Assembly: GCA_003987775.1 (NCBI GenBank)
Contig: RXJD01000087.1
Coordinates: 1-64,000, forward strand
Direction of reading: 5' to 3'
Origin: Mycobacterium sp.
GTDB lineage: Bacteria > Actinomycetota > Actinomycetes > Mycobacteriales > Mycobacteriaceae
DNA: 64,000 nucleotides
The translations under genes were made by a program, and so were the position numbers. Positions 7,726 to 16,416 of the stretch are shown here, one piece after another; positions within the stretch are counted from its first letter, which is position 1, and every line of letters starts with the position of its first letter. The notes below the pieces were generated by a model, which saw only the letters and a list, made by a program, of their open reading frames with translations, did no database searches and was not told where the DNA came from.

Positions 7726-9063
7726 TCAGCGAGGGTCGGTCACCTGTCCCGTGAACAAGACGGCCCCCGTCTTGTCGACGATGGCGAACAGGAACGGATG
7801 ATCGATATTCAGAGTGATCGTCTCGGGTGTTGGTCCCATTCCTCCTCCGGTGACCGCCGATGTGGCCGCCGCGACCGTTCCCAGTTCGTCGATCCCCACA
7901 TAAGCCTTCTGCAGGACCGAGGAGATCGCGAGTTGCTCATCGCTCATGTTCGAGAAGTCCGCCCGCTGGCGGTCGAACGCGGTGGGCATGCCCATGTCGA
8001 TCAGAGTGTGGTCGAAGATCTCGCTGCCCCAGGTAACCCGGAATTTGGGCATTCGGAAGTCGACGTAAGTATCCGTGCGGGAGCCGAGAACATTGCGCAT
8101 CCAGATGTCGTCCATGCTGTTGCGAACCGCCGCAAGCCTTCCCTCGGTTGGCAGCACGATCATCATCTCGAGATCGTCGCCGATATACGGCAACGTCGCG
8201 GCCTGAAAATCCGGACCGGAGAAGTAGGGCATCGACCGCACCGGGTCATGCATCATCGGCACGGTGACCGGTGACCCTGGCGCGATCCGGAAGGCGCCGT
8301 CGGCGGTCAGCTTCGGATCAAAGGACTTTCGCCAGCTTGCTTTGAGGTACGCGGCGTTGACCAGAACCGCGCGAGAGTTGCGGTCGATGAGCGGGGGATC
8401 GACTCGCGGGATCAGATCCGTGATCAGGTCCTTGGTCGCCGCACTGACGAATTTGTTGATCTTGAGCCGCTCGCCCTCGGCGTCGGCTTTGAAGTCGGCC
8501 GCGTGTACCCCGGCGTTGTACTGCGTCGAGAGGATGTCGAGGAATCGAGGGCGGGTCGAGAGGTCGCGTGCCGTAAAGGTCGCGTCCACCAGCGACAGTT
8601 CGATGCTGCGGGGATCACCCTCGAAGATTCCGCCCCGGCTGCGCGAGCGCAGAGCGATCAGCAGCTGATTGACCGCGCGGAAATAGGTGTCGTCGCCGAA
8701 CGGGTCGCGCAGAACGGATTTCATCTGGGCGGCGGTGTCGCCGGCGGCACCCGCGTAGGCCATCGACATGGCGACGCTGAGGCTCAGCGGGGAAAAAACG
8801 ACATTGCCACCTGCCGTGACTCGTCTGAAGACGTCCAATCCAAAAGCGTTGGCGCCGTTGATGAAACGTTGCTCATCGGCCGCCGACACGTTGGGGTTGT
8901 CGTTGTAGGGCAGGTTCGACCGGGTGTGTTGTGGCTGTGCCCCCGTCGTCGTCGCACCTGGACCGTGTTGGCCACCTGTCGTACAGCCGACCGCGGACAG
9001 CGCGACGCACACCGCGACGAGAAGATGAAGTCGACGGCGAAGTGCCTCGTTGATCCGCTTCAT
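7726..9063 (-). CDS. Lipoprotein serpin (serine protease inhibitor)
   Basis: From the ATG at 9063 (MKRINEAL) the 445-residue protein has a signal peptide and the lipobox LSAVGC, so it should be lipid-anchored outside the membrane. The rest is a complete serpin: VFSPLSLSVAMSMAYAGAAG near the N-terminus and the C-terminal DHPFLFAIVDKTGAVLFTG signature. The reactive-loop hinge reads GTVAAATSA, matching the small-residue hinge of inhibitory serpins. Counting from the hinge, P1 falls near Met-Gly in TGGGMGPTPE. Serpins trap serine or cysteine proteases by loop insertion. The start is 11 bp after the upstream lipoprotein stop. Serpins are uncommon in bacteria. Confidence 0.92.
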   Translation of the reverse strand: MKRINEALRRRLHLLVAVCVALSAVGCTTGGQHGPGATTTGAQPQHTRSNLPYNDNPNVSAADEQRFINGANAFGLDVFRRVTAGGNVVFSPLSLSVAMSMAYAGAAGDTAAQMKSVLRDPFGDDTYFRAVNQLLIALRSRSRGGIFEGDPRSIELSLVDATFTARDLSTRPRFLDILSTQYNAGVHAADFKADAEGERLKINKFVSAATKDLITDLIPRVDPPLIDRNSRAVLVNAAYLKASWRKSFDPKLTADGAFRIAPGSPVTVPMMHDPVRSMPYFSGPDFQAATLPYIGDDLEMMIVLPTEGRLAAVRNSMDDIWMRNVLGSRTDTYVDFRMPKFRVTWGSEIFDHTLIDMGMPTAFDRQRADFSNMSDEQLAISSVLQKAYVGIDELGTVAAATSAVTGGGMGPTPETITLNIDHPFLFAIVDKTGAVLFTGQVTDPR

Positions 9064-9074
9064 CGGCTGTGCAC

Positions 9075-9650
9075 CTACGTGATGGGCGCCCACGTGGCGG
9101 TCCACTCAGATATCGGTTCGCGGGTCGGGTCTTCACCCGGATTGGGTTCCGGCTGGGAGGTGAGGCAACTGTTGGTGAACTTCCGCTGGTACGGACCCCA
9201 ACGCGCCGAAAGGGTTCCATCGGGGCGAAAGACATAGGTGATGGGGCCCGACATCTCGGTGGTGCTGGTGCATTCGGGGCTCTGCGGATCTGGGTTCGTC
9301 GCGTACGACCTCGCGGACCCGTTCACCGTGAACCCGGACACCTTCCCGGTCATCGTGCCCGTGTACGACTGCGTCGGCTTGACGTTCTTGAGAGTTTCGT
9401 TGCAGGTCACCGAATTCGCGTTGATTCGGCAGTCGGAAACCAGATCGCCGTTCCGGATTTCGAAGTGGGCAGGCAAGCTCGCCGGAGTGCCATTGGTGGA
9501 TGAGGATGCTATCGAGATCGAATGCGCGCTGGCTGACGGTGACGGCGTCGATGGTGCGGCCAGGCGGTTGCCACTCGTGCAGCCCGCAAGTTGTATCGCG
9601 GTCGCCCCCACCACCGTCACAACGAAGGCTCTGAATACTGATCCGGACAA
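9075..9650 (-). CDS. Lipoprotein of unknown function, first gene of the serpin operon
   Basis: The 191-residue product has a signal peptide and lipobox (IQLAGC, Cys near residue 24), a Ser/Pro/Thr linker, and a mature domain of about 130 residues with four cysteines in CRINANSVTC, CTSTTE and CLTSQPE contexts, suggesting two disulfides. No family is recognised. The start codon is a TTG at 9650. The gene lies directly upstream of the serpin gene with 11 bp between them, so the two are likely co-expressed. A palindromic operator-like element and -10 box sit 35-81 bp upstream (9685-9731). Confidence 0.78.
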   Translation of the reverse strand: MSGSVFRAFVVTVVGATAIQLAGCTSGNRLAAPSTPSPSASAHSISIASSSTNGTPASLPAHFEIRNGDLVSDCRINANSVTCNETLKNVKPTQSYTGTMTGKVSGFTVNGSARSYATNPDPQSPECTSTTEMSGPITYVFRPDGTLSARWGPYQRKFTNSCLTSQPEPNPGEDPTREPISEWTATWAPIT

Positions 9651-9684
9651 CGGCAGCCGCCTTTCCGCAACCCCTCGACCGCTG

Positions 9685-9731
9685 ACCCTAAGGACGCAGT
9701 TTGTGCCACCGATAGGGCTTAAGGACCCTAT
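9685..9731 (-). promoter_or_regulatory. Promoter with 20-bp palindrome upstream of the serpin operon
   Basis: ATAGGG-N8-CCCTAT (9712-9731) lies exactly 21 nt upstream of TAGGGT (9690-9685) on the minus strand. The element has the same outer arms, total length and spacing to the -10 hexamer as the one at 4620-4666. This fits an activator site just upstream of the -35 position. Confidence 0.6.
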
Positions 9732-9740
9732 TTGCGATCG

Positions 9741-11000
9741 TCAGGGAACTGGCGGGAAGGCAAAGCTGTCCACACCGGTGTCGACCTGTTTTGGGTCACG
9801 CCCTTCGGCATCGGTGAAGATGAGGTGCACTTCTGGCGAATTATCAAGGTAGGCAAGGACGTTGCCGGCACCCCACGCTGGTTCCTGGGCGGCGTAACAA
9901 ACCCGTCCACCCCGCGGGGTGCTCTGACAAATCGACGTGGTCGGGACTTCGGAAACCGTCGTGCGTGGCACCGACGAACCTTTGTCGAGCACCTGAATCG
10001 CCTTCGAAGTAGTGGCATTTCGCCCGACTCGTTGCGCCGTGAAGGCCACCGCACCGGAGTCCAGGATCGTCATGTCGCGATACGACCAACCCTGAGCGGT
10101 GAACAGCGGAGTGGGCGCGGCCGGTGTCGCACCGGTTTCGACGGAGGCGGCGACCGAATAGACGCCACCCGTGCGCAGGGTGAAGGGGTTCTTGGGGAAC
10201 ATGACCGAATCCGAGGTGTCCCCGTTGGTGAACAGGATCGTCCGCCCATCCCTGGCGTAGATCACCGAGGAGGCGTTCGTACCGGTGGCGACAGGAGTGG
10301 ATTCGCCGCCGACGGCCAGGGCGTTGACGTTCGTCGGCCTGACGTCGCTGCGTTCGTCCAACCAGGCGATGTGGCTGCCGTCGGGTGCCCACGCGAAGGC
10401 GGGTTCGGCGAACGGCGCCCAGGCGGTGGCGGATTCGGAGGCAGCCTTTGGTCTGGGCGTGATCTCTCCCGTGTTGGCCGCCGCGACGAGCAGGATGCCT
10501 CCCTCTACCGCCCCGTCAGTCGGGTTGCCGACGAAGGCCACATGTTGTCCGGTCGGCGACCAACGGGGCCTGGCGACCATCGGGGGGCGGTCGCCACTGC
10601 CATGCGGAAGGCCGGCCGGGTCCACCAGGCGCCGGGGTGGCGCGAGAGGTGTGAGTTGCGGTGAAAGGTCGAGCACCCACAGCTCACCGCCGTAGTCGGA
10701 GGCTGCTGCTTTCCGGACGAAGGCCACGTGTGCGAGGTCGGGGGAGGGCGCCGGTTGCGCGTCTGCCGGTCCGTCTGTCAATTTGCGGCCGGGGGCGCCG
10801 GCGGGTTCGCTGACGTACAGCGCCCCTGCTTTCGTGTAGAACAAGGCGCCCGCGATCTTCGGGGCAGTGGTCGCAGACGTCGCTGTGGTGTTCGTTTGCG
10901 TGGTGGCCGGGTTGGTCCTGCTCGCCGGCTGACACGCGGTGAGAACCAGCACGGCTAGCAGTGCAGCCCACCGACCACGGTGAGCCGTATTCATGGCCAT
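9741..11000 (-). CDS. Lipoprotein with TolB-like beta-propeller
   Basis: From the ATG at 11000 (a second ATG lies 6 nt further in) the 419-residue protein starts with a signal peptide and lipobox (LVLTAC). A Thr-rich linker follows, then repeated WD40/TolB-like strands such as DAQPAPSPDLAHVAFVR, RPRWSPTGQHVAFVG and PAFAWAPDGSHIAWLD. These PDxxxIAF-type blades are typical of TolB/LpqB propellers, which act as extracytoplasmic scaffolds. No enzymatic motif is visible. The next gene downstream on this strand starts at 9650, with the 9685-9731 promoter between them, so this gene is probably its own unit. Its partner is unknown. Confidence 0.82.
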   Translation of the reverse strand: MAMNTAHRGRWAALLAVLVLTACQPASRTNPATTQTNTTATSATTAPKIAGALFYTKAGALYVSEPAGAPGRKLTDGPADAQPAPSPDLAHVAFVRKAAASDYGGELWVLDLSPQLTPLAPPRRLVDPAGLPHGSGDRPPMVARPRWSPTGQHVAFVGNPTDGAVEGGILLVAAANTGEITPRPKAASESATAWAPFAEPAFAWAPDGSHIAWLDERSDVRPTNVNALAVGGESTPVATGTNASSVIYARDGRTILFTNGDTSDSVMFPKNPFTLRTGGVYSVAASVETGATPAAPTPLFTAQGWSYRDMTILDSGAVAFTAQRVGRNATTSKAIQVLDKGSSVPRTTVSEVPTTSICQSTPRGGRVCYAAQEPAWGAGNVLAYLDNSPEVHLIFTDAEGRDPKQVDTGVDSFAFPPVP

Positions 11001-11165
11001 CACCGTAACGCCGTGTTGGCTGTGCGCATTCGAAGTCGTGGGAATCAGTACGGCCACTTCGGAGCTGTTCAGCCTGGTCGTCGGAAGCGGCCCCGCGGGT
11101 TAACAGGAGGAGCACGTACTCAACGCGCCGCAATGAGTTTTGTCCGCCAGGGCAGTCTGATCTGT

Positions 11166-11732
11166 ATGGGCAAACTCATCTATGGCTTCAACGTGTCGGT
11201 GGACGGGTACATCGCTGACGCGCACGGCGGCATCGACTGGTCCGAACCGAGCGAAGAACTGCACCAGTATTGGAACGACTTCGAGCGGGAGACCGCCCTG
11301 TCGTTCTACGGACGCCGGATCTACGAACTGATGTCCGCCTATTGGCCGACCGCCGATAAGGCACCGGACGCCACTCCGCTGATCGTCGACTTCGCCCACA
11401 TCTGGCGCGACATGCCCAAAGTGGTGTTCTCGCGGACCCTGGAGTCCGTCGACTGGAACTCGCGCCTGGAACGCGGCGACCCGGTCGAGGTGGTGACGAA
11501 GCTGAAAGCCGAAACCGACGGCAGGCTGGAGGTGGTTGGCGCGACGCTGGCCGCACCGATCGTGCAGGCCGGACTGGTGGATGAGTACCGCATCGTGATC
11601 GCGCCCACCGCCGTAGGCGGCGGCACACCGTTCTTTCCGGCACTGCCGTCATGGATCTCACTGCGACTGCTGGAGAACCGCACCTTCCCGGGCGGCGCGG
11701 TACTGCTGCGCTACGAGGCGAAAAACGACTGA
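11166..11732 (+). CDS. Dihydrofolate reductase family protein (RibD C-terminal-like)
   Basis: The 188-residue product starts MGKLIYGFNVSVDGYIAD, the usual opening of the large YyaP/YwjB-type reductase family. It keeps the GRRIYELM segment, a central LKAETDGRLEVVGATLAAPIV that matches the NADPH-binding glycine region, and ends with a typical LLRYEAK strand. Members use NADPH to reduce small heterocyclic substrates, but the substrate is rarely known. The ATG at 11166 is chosen because upstream codons give no family similarity. The gene stands alone between two minus-strand lipoprotein genes. Confidence 0.85.
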   Translation: MGKLIYGFNVSVDGYIADAHGGIDWSEPSEELHQYWNDFERETALSFYGRRIYELMSAYWPTADKAPDATPLIVDFAHIWRDMPKVVFSRTLESVDWNSRLERGDPVEVVTKLKAETDGRLEVVGATLAAPIVQAGLVDEYRIVIAPTAVGGGTPFFPALPSWISLRLLENRTFPGGAVLLRYEAKND

Positions 11733-11750
11733 TCGGGGCACCGGGATGGT

Positions 11751-13058
11751 TTACCGTCCCGGCGGCGCCAACCGGTAGACAGCGCCCGCGTCGTCGTCGC
11801 TGATGTACACCGCACCGTCCGGCCCCACCACGGCGGCCACCGGGCGGCCCCATCGGGAACCGTCGTCGGTCTGGAAGCCACCCATCAGGGTCTGCTGGTC
11901 GCCGAGGCCGCCGTCGCGCCACGGGAAGAACGACACCTCGGGCGCGCGCGGCGGCTTGCGGTTCCACGACCCGTGAATGCCGACCAGCGCGCCGTCCGCA
12001 TACGGCGGCGGCAGCACGCCGGTGGTGAAGGACAAACCCAGTGGCGCCGAGTGAGCGCCCATGCTCTGCTCTACCGGCGGCAGGGTCTGGCAGTCCATCG
12101 CGGATCCGTCCTTGTTGGTCGACATGTCGCGCACGAACGGCAGATTCGCCGGCCCCCCGTCGGGATTGCAAAACGGCCAGCCCAGGTCGCGGCCGGACGT
12201 CAACCGTGCCAGTGACTCCGGCGGATGGTCGTTGACGTAGCCGACGTCGACGCGGCCCTGCGGGTCAGGCGTGTTGTCGCGGTTGTTGACCGCCGTCCAC
12301 ACCGAGCCGTCCGGGGCGACGGCAAGGCCGGTTCCGTTGCGCACCCCCGTCGCGAACGGCTGCGCCGGCCCGCCGCCGGGCGGAATCCGCATAATCGTCG
12401 CCCTGGGCGGGTTCGCGCCACGGTCCTGCGCCGTGATGTTTCCCGTCGAACCGATCGAGAAGTACACCCCTCCGTCGGGCCCGACGGTCACGCTCTTCAG
12501 CGCGTGCGCGTAGGCGCCGTGCAGATCGGGGCTGCGCGCATCAGGAAGACCGGCTGCGACGGTCCGGCCGTTGACGGCCCGGCCATCGGCGTAGTCGTAG
12601 GCGTCGATCTGATCGCTCTCCGCGACGTAGAGCGTCGAACCCGCGAATGCCATGCCGTGCGGCTGATCAAGACCTTCGAGCAGCGTCGACTGTCGGGGTG
12701 CGGCGCCAGGTGTCAACTCGACGATCTGCCCACGGCTCGGCACCGACACGAGCAGCGCGCCGTCGGGCGTCCATGTTTCCAAGCGCGCCTTAGGAATTCG
12801 CGCCCAGACGGCGATCGTCCAACCGTCGGGGATCAGCGCCTGGCGGGGCCGGTCCAGCGGTGCCTGCGCAAGATCGGGGGCCACGGCGACGGGAGCGGCC
12901 ACCAGCCTGCCTGACGCCGGCGCCGGAACCCCGGATGGGGATGCGGATTGTCGCGGATTCGAGCACCCCGCCAGCACAAGGATCACGATCAGGGAGATGG
13001 CCGGCAGTGCACGCGGCGGGACTCGCACGTCAGCAGGGATACCCGGGGCGACCGTCAT
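11751..13058 (-). CDS. Lipoprotein glucose/sorbosone-type dehydrogenase (PQQ beta-propeller)
   Basis: The 435-residue protein has a signal peptide with lipobox (LVLAGC) and a GSDH-type six-bladed propeller. Recognisable segments are HGMAFAGSTLYVAE, GVYFSIGSTGN, RNGTGLAVAPDGSVWTAVN, DLGWPFCNPDGGP, GSWNRKPP and a final GPDGAVYISDDDAGAVYRL blade. Relatives oxidise sugars at a quinone cofactor in the periplasm. The ATG at 13058 is preferred over the TTG/GTG codons just upstream. It is transcribed divergently from the MoxR gene (55 bp apart) and convergently with the DHFR-like gene. The substrate cannot be told from sequence. Confidence 0.86.
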   Translation of the reverse strand: MTVAPGIPADVRVPPRALPAISLIVILVLAGCSNPRQSASPSGVPAPASGRLVAAPVAVAPDLAQAPLDRPRQALIPDGWTIAVWARIPKARLETWTPDGALLVSVPSRGQIVELTPGAAPRQSTLLEGLDQPHGMAFAGSTLYVAESDQIDAYDYADGRAVNGRTVAAGLPDARSPDLHGAYAHALKSVTVGPDGGVYFSIGSTGNITAQDRGANPPRATIMRIPPGGGPAQPFATGVRNGTGLAVAPDGSVWTAVNNRDNTPDPQGRVDVGYVNDHPPESLARLTSGRDLGWPFCNPDGGPANLPFVRDMSTNKDGSAMDCQTLPPVEQSMGAHSAPLGLSFTTGVLPPPYADGALVGIHGSWNRKPPRAPEVSFFPWRDGGLGDQQTLMGGFQTDDGSRWGRPVAAVVGPDGAVYISDDDAGAVYRLAPPGR

Positions 13059-13113
13059 CAACACGAGCAAGCCGATGTGTGGCAGCCGGGCGCCCGGGTA
13101 TAAAGGCGGGCAT

Positions 13114-14115
13114 ATGACTACATCGCGAACGCAACCGGATCAGCGCGAGCTCGACGGCATCCGGCAGATCGTCGACGCCATCTCGGAGGCGTTCGCCGCA
13201 AAGATCGTCGGGCAGCCTGACCTGCGGGAATCGCTGCTGATCGGACTGCTCGCCGGTGGCCACGTCCTGCTGGAAAGCGTCCCCGGACTGGCCAAGACCA
13301 CCGCCGCCAAGGTGCTCGCCGAGTCCATCCACGGCCGCTTCCAACGCATCCAGTGCACCCCCGACCTGCTGCCCAGCGACATCATCGGCACGCAGATCTA
13401 CGACTCGGCGACGAGTTCGTTCGTCACCCAGCTGGGCCCGGTACACGCCAACGTCGTGCTGCTGGACGAGATCAACCGGTCCAGTGCCAAGACCCAGAGC
13501 GCCATGCTCGAGGCGATGGAGGAGCGCCAGACCACGATCGCCGGCCAGGTGCATCCACTCACCGACCCGTTCCTGGTCATCGCCACCCAGAATCCCGTCG
13601 ACCAGGAAGGCACCTATCCGCTCTCGGAAGCGCAGACCGACCGGTTCCTGCTCAAGGAGATCGTGCGCTACCCCTCGCCCGAGGAAGAGGTGGAGGTGAT
13701 GTCGCGGATCGACGCCGGGGTCTATGACACGCGGCGGACCGCCGCGCCCGTCGTCAGCCTCGATGACGTACTGCGTCTGCAGGACGTGGTTCGCCACGTC
13801 TACATGGACCGGGCGCTGATGCTGTATGCCAGCCAGCTGGTCGACGTGACCCGCCACCCCGGCAAGGCATTGCCCAAGCAGATCGCGCGCCTGGTCGAGT
13901 ACGGGGCCAGCCCGCGCGCGACGATCGCCTTCTGCAAAGCGGCGCGTGCCCAGGCGGTGCTGTCCGGGCGCGCCCACGTGCTGCCGGAGGACATCGCCAA
14001 GCTGGCGCACCGGGTGCTGCGGCACCGGCTCATCCTCGGATTCGAAGCCGCCAGTGCCAACGTCACTCCCGAGACCGTGATCGACGCCGCGCTGCGGGCC
14101 GTCCGGGTGCCCTGA
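13114..14115 (+). CDS. MoxR-family AAA+ ATPase
   Basis: The 333-residue protein has Walker A in LLESVPGLAKTTAAK (about residue 55), Walker B VLLDEINRSSAKTQ and sensor-1 VIATQNPVDQEGTYPLSEAQ, all characteristic of the MoxR family. MoxR ATPases act as chaperones for VWA-domain proteins encoded nearby. That fits here: a DUF58 protein and two VWA-like membrane proteins follow in the same direction with overlapping ends. The ATG at 13114 is the first sensible start. Mycobacteria have several moxR loci, and this six-gene arrangement does not clearly match moxR1, moxR2 or moxR3, so no symbol is given. Confidence 0.93.
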   Translation: MTTSRTQPDQRELDGIRQIVDAISEAFAAKIVGQPDLRESLLIGLLAGGHVLLESVPGLAKTTAAKVLAESIHGRFQRIQCTPDLLPSDIIGTQIYDSATSSFVTQLGPVHANVVLLDEINRSSAKTQSAMLEAMEERQTTIAGQVHPLTDPFLVIATQNPVDQEGTYPLSEAQTDRFLLKEIVRYPSPEEEVEVMSRIDAGVYDTRRTAAPVVSLDDVLRLQDVVRHVYMDRALMLYASQLVDVTRHPGKALPKQIARLVEYGASPRATIAFCKAARAQAVLSGRAHVLPEDIAKLAHRVLRHRLILGFEAASANVTPETVIDAALRAVRVP

Positions 14116-14124
14116 GTCCCGGCC

Positions 14125-14991
14125 TTGGGCAAACATCTCAACCGGGCCAAGGCGCACTTCGGCACCGACACCCGTGGTCTGCTCGAAGGCGGTCGCTACG
14201 CCCTGTCACACACGCGCAGCATGGAATTCGACGATCTGCGTCCATACGTTCCCGGCGACGACGTCCGCGACATCGACTGGAAGGCCTCGGCCCGCTCGGG
14301 CAGCGTCCTCATCAAACGATTCGTCTCCGAGAAACACCACAAGCTCCTGCTGGTCGCCGACGCCGGCCGCAATATGTCGGCACTGGCCCCCAGCGGCGAG
14401 TACAAGCGTGACGTCGCCGCGCACGTCATGGGTGCGATCGGCCTGATCGGCCTGCGCCGTTCCGATCAGATCGGGATGGTCTTCGGTGACAGCCGCGGTT
14501 CGGTGAACATCCCGCAGCGCCGCGGCGAAATGCACGTGGAGGGACTGCTGCACCGCTGGTACCAGCACTCCATGACCGGCCCCGGTCCCAGCCGCATCGC
14601 CGCTCAACTCGACTACGTCGCAACGCATTACCGCCACACCATGCTGATCGTCGTGGTCTCCGACGAACCCGATGTCGACGAGGAACTCAACGGAGTACTC
14701 ATCAGGTTGAGCGGGCGCCACGACATCCTCTGGGCGATGGTGTCGGACATGCCCGCGGTCGGTCCCGACAACACCGACGGCTACGACGTCGCCACTGGCC
14801 GCTTCGTCCTGAACGGCGCCGACCTCGGTCCGCGAGTCGTCGCCGCCTACCGCCGAGCCGAGGCCGCCCGGCGCGAGCGCCTCGCAAAGTTCCTGACCCG
14901 GCGGGCGATCACGCACGCCACGATCGCCGGCAGTGCTGACATCCGCCGCGAACTCGTCGGCCTGACCGAGGCGGCCGGCCGTGCCGGATGA
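14125..14991 (+). CDS. DUF58 domain protein
   Basis: The 288-residue protein contains the DUF58 core SMEFDDLRPYVPGDDVRDIDWKA (about residues 32-55), then a VWA-like fold with LLLVADAGRNM and a later LIVVVSDEPDVD strand. DUF58 proteins are standard companions of MoxR ATPases. There is no transmembrane helix, so it should be cytoplasmic, unlike the membrane DUF58 proteins of some other operons. The start is a TTG at 14125, 9 bp after the MoxR stop; no ATG or GTG fits the conserved N-terminus. Its end overlaps the next gene by 11 bp. Confidence 0.9.
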   Translation: MGKHLNRAKAHFGTDTRGLLEGGRYALSHTRSMEFDDLRPYVPGDDVRDIDWKASARSGSVLIKRFVSEKHHKLLLVADAGRNMSALAPSGEYKRDVAAHVMGAIGLIGLRRSDQIGMVFGDSRGSVNIPQRRGEMHVEGLLHRWYQHSMTGPGPSRIAAQLDYVATHYRHTMLIVVVSDEPDVDEELNGVLIRLSGRHDILWAMVSDMPAVGPDNTDGYDVATGRFVLNGADLGPRVVAAYRRAEAARRERLAKFLTRRAITHATIAGSADIRRELVGLTEAAGRAG

Positions 14992-15454
14992 CCTGCTGCA
15001 CTACGTGTTCGGTCCGCAGCCCTACTCGTCGCAGTGGCTGGTGTGGGCGGTGCTGCTGGTGCTGGCGGTATGTGGTTGGTATGCAGGAGTTTTCGTGTGG
15101 ACGCTGCCATCGCACCGGTTGCGTCGCATCCCTGTGGTACGGCGGATGCACGCCCGCGTGATCCGGGAACGCTTCGCCCGCCGCGTGCAGCGCCTTGCCT
15201 CCGAGCACCACGCCGGACTTTTGTCGACGCCGCAGACCGGCGCGGCGATCAGCCAGGCGGTACGCAGCTTTCTGCATCAGGCGACGGGGACCAGGGCCCA
15301 GTATCTGCATGTCGGCGCGCTGGCTGACGGGGAGCTCGGGGCGGCCGCACCCTTGCTGACACTGCTCGACGATGCGCAGTTCAACACCGAGACCTCCGTG
15401 GACATCGGCGAGGTCAGTTCCAGGGCGCAGGAGTTGATCCGCTCGTGGACCTGA
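14981..15454 (+). CDS. Single-pass membrane protein in the MoxR operon
   Basis: The 157-residue product starts at a GTG inside the end of the DUF58 gene. It has one strong membrane helix (WLVWAVLLVLAVCGWYAGVFVW, about residues 19-40) and a basic segment just after it (RLRRIPVVRRMHARVIRERFARR). A soluble helical domain of about 100 residues follows. This matches the position and shape of the DUF4381/BatC-like small membrane proteins found between DUF58 and VWA genes in other MoxR operons, but I see no signature motif. Its end overlaps the next GTG by 10 bp, so translation is probably coupled. Confidence 0.75.
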   Translation: MPDDLLHYVFGPQPYSSQWLVWAVLLVLAVCGWYAGVFVWTLPSHRLRRIPVVRRMHARVIRERFARRVQRLASEHHAGLLSTPQTGAAISQAVRSFLHQATGTRAQYLHVGALADGELGAAAPLLTLLDDAQFNTETSVDIGEVSSRAQELIRSWT

Positions 15455-16416
15455 AGTGGTGGCCGTTAGCAGCCGTCGGATCGGGCTGCTTCGTCATCGT
15501 CGTCGTGCTGGCTGCGGTGCTGCCGATGACCGCGGCCCGCCGGCGGTTACGTCCACTGGCCAACATCGCACGACTGACCCGGTTGCCCGAATACGCCAAG
15601 GTTGCCCGGCTGCGCTCCCTGTCGACGATCGTGACCCTGGTCGTGCTGACGGTGATGTTCTGCGCGGCCATGTGGGCGGCTTCCCGTCCGGCCGCGGCCG
15701 GTGAGGATTTCGACGCCGCGCCCGCCGAGGACATCATGCTGTGTGTCGGGCAGCCGCTGCCGGATCGTGCGACGGTGGAGATGCTCGACTACTTTGCGCA
15801 GCAGGCCGGTTCGTCGCCGCAAACTCAACGTATCGGTCTGACGTCGGTGAACCGCCGGTTGGTGCCGTTGACGCGCGATCACCAATATGCCGTCTCACGA
15901 TTCGGCGAGTATGCCCGCGCACCGCGATTGCAGTCGGCGTCGTTCGCTCCGGCGGTGCCGTACACCGACTATGCGACCAGCGTGGAAGATGTTCTGGCAC
16001 TCTGTATCTCGGGTTTCCCGCATTTCGAGCAGCGCGGCACGCACCGGCGTTCGGTCATTTATCTGGGCCCGTCGGATATGCGCGTGCCGGGCGAACAACG
16101 TGCCGCGCTGTTCACCGGAGACGCGGTGCGGCAGCTGGCCGAGCGGGGCGGAGTCCAACTCAACGTCGTCGACACGGCTCCCTCCCCGAAGAGCGGCTCA
16201 TTGCTCGCGCTCACCGAGCAGACCGGCGGGCGCTACCTGGTGCCGGAGTCGGTGACCGGGGCCCTCGACGACATCCGCTCGCACACCCGGTCAGGGCGCC
16301 CGGCGGGCGGCGCGGTTGCCACGGCGGACGCCGCGGACGCTCCGGTGGTGCCGTTGGCGATCGCGTTGTTCTCGGCGACCGTGCTGTCCGTGGCGCTGAT
16401 GGGGTTGCGCCGATGA
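15445..16416 (+). CDS. VWA-like membrane protein (BatA/B-type), degenerate MIDAS
   Basis: The 323-residue protein has a membrane helix near residues 8-30, a second near 60-80 and a third at the extreme C-terminus (LAIALFSATVLSVALMGL). Between them is an approximately 200-residue domain with a VWA-like layout: a first strand EDIMLCVGQPLPDRATVEML, a central RRSVIYLGPSDMRV strand and QLNVVDTAPSPKSGSLLALTEQTGGRY near the end. The DxSxS metal site expected after the first strand is absent (CVGQP instead). It overlaps the following VWA-like gene by ATGA. It is probably a partner of the MoxR/DUF58 pair at the membrane. Confidence 0.8.
   Translation: MDLKWWPLAAVGSGCFVIVVVLAAVLPMTAARRRLRPLANIARLTRLPEYAKVARLRSLSTIVTLVVLTVMFCAAMWAASRPAAAGEDFDAAPAEDIMLCVGQPLPDRATVEMLDYFAQQAGSSPQTQRIGLTSVNRRLVPLTRDHQYAVSRFGEYARAPRLQSASFAPAVPYTDYATSVEDVLALCISGFPHFEQRGTHRRSVIYLGPSDMRVPGEQRAALFTGDAVRQLAERGGVQLNVVDTAPSPKSGSLLALTEQTGGRYLVPESVTGALDDIRSHTRSGRPAGGAVATADAADAPVVPLAIALFSATVLSVALMGLRR

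Noticed and set aside
3081-11000. An integrated island starting at the tRNA gene
   Set aside because: No integrase and no second copy of the tRNA 3' end could be found in the window; base composition does not change clearly.
13030-14157. A 375-codon minus-strand frame opposite the MoxR gene
   Set aside because: The plus strand encodes a full MoxR ATPase; the reverse frame has no recognisable domain.
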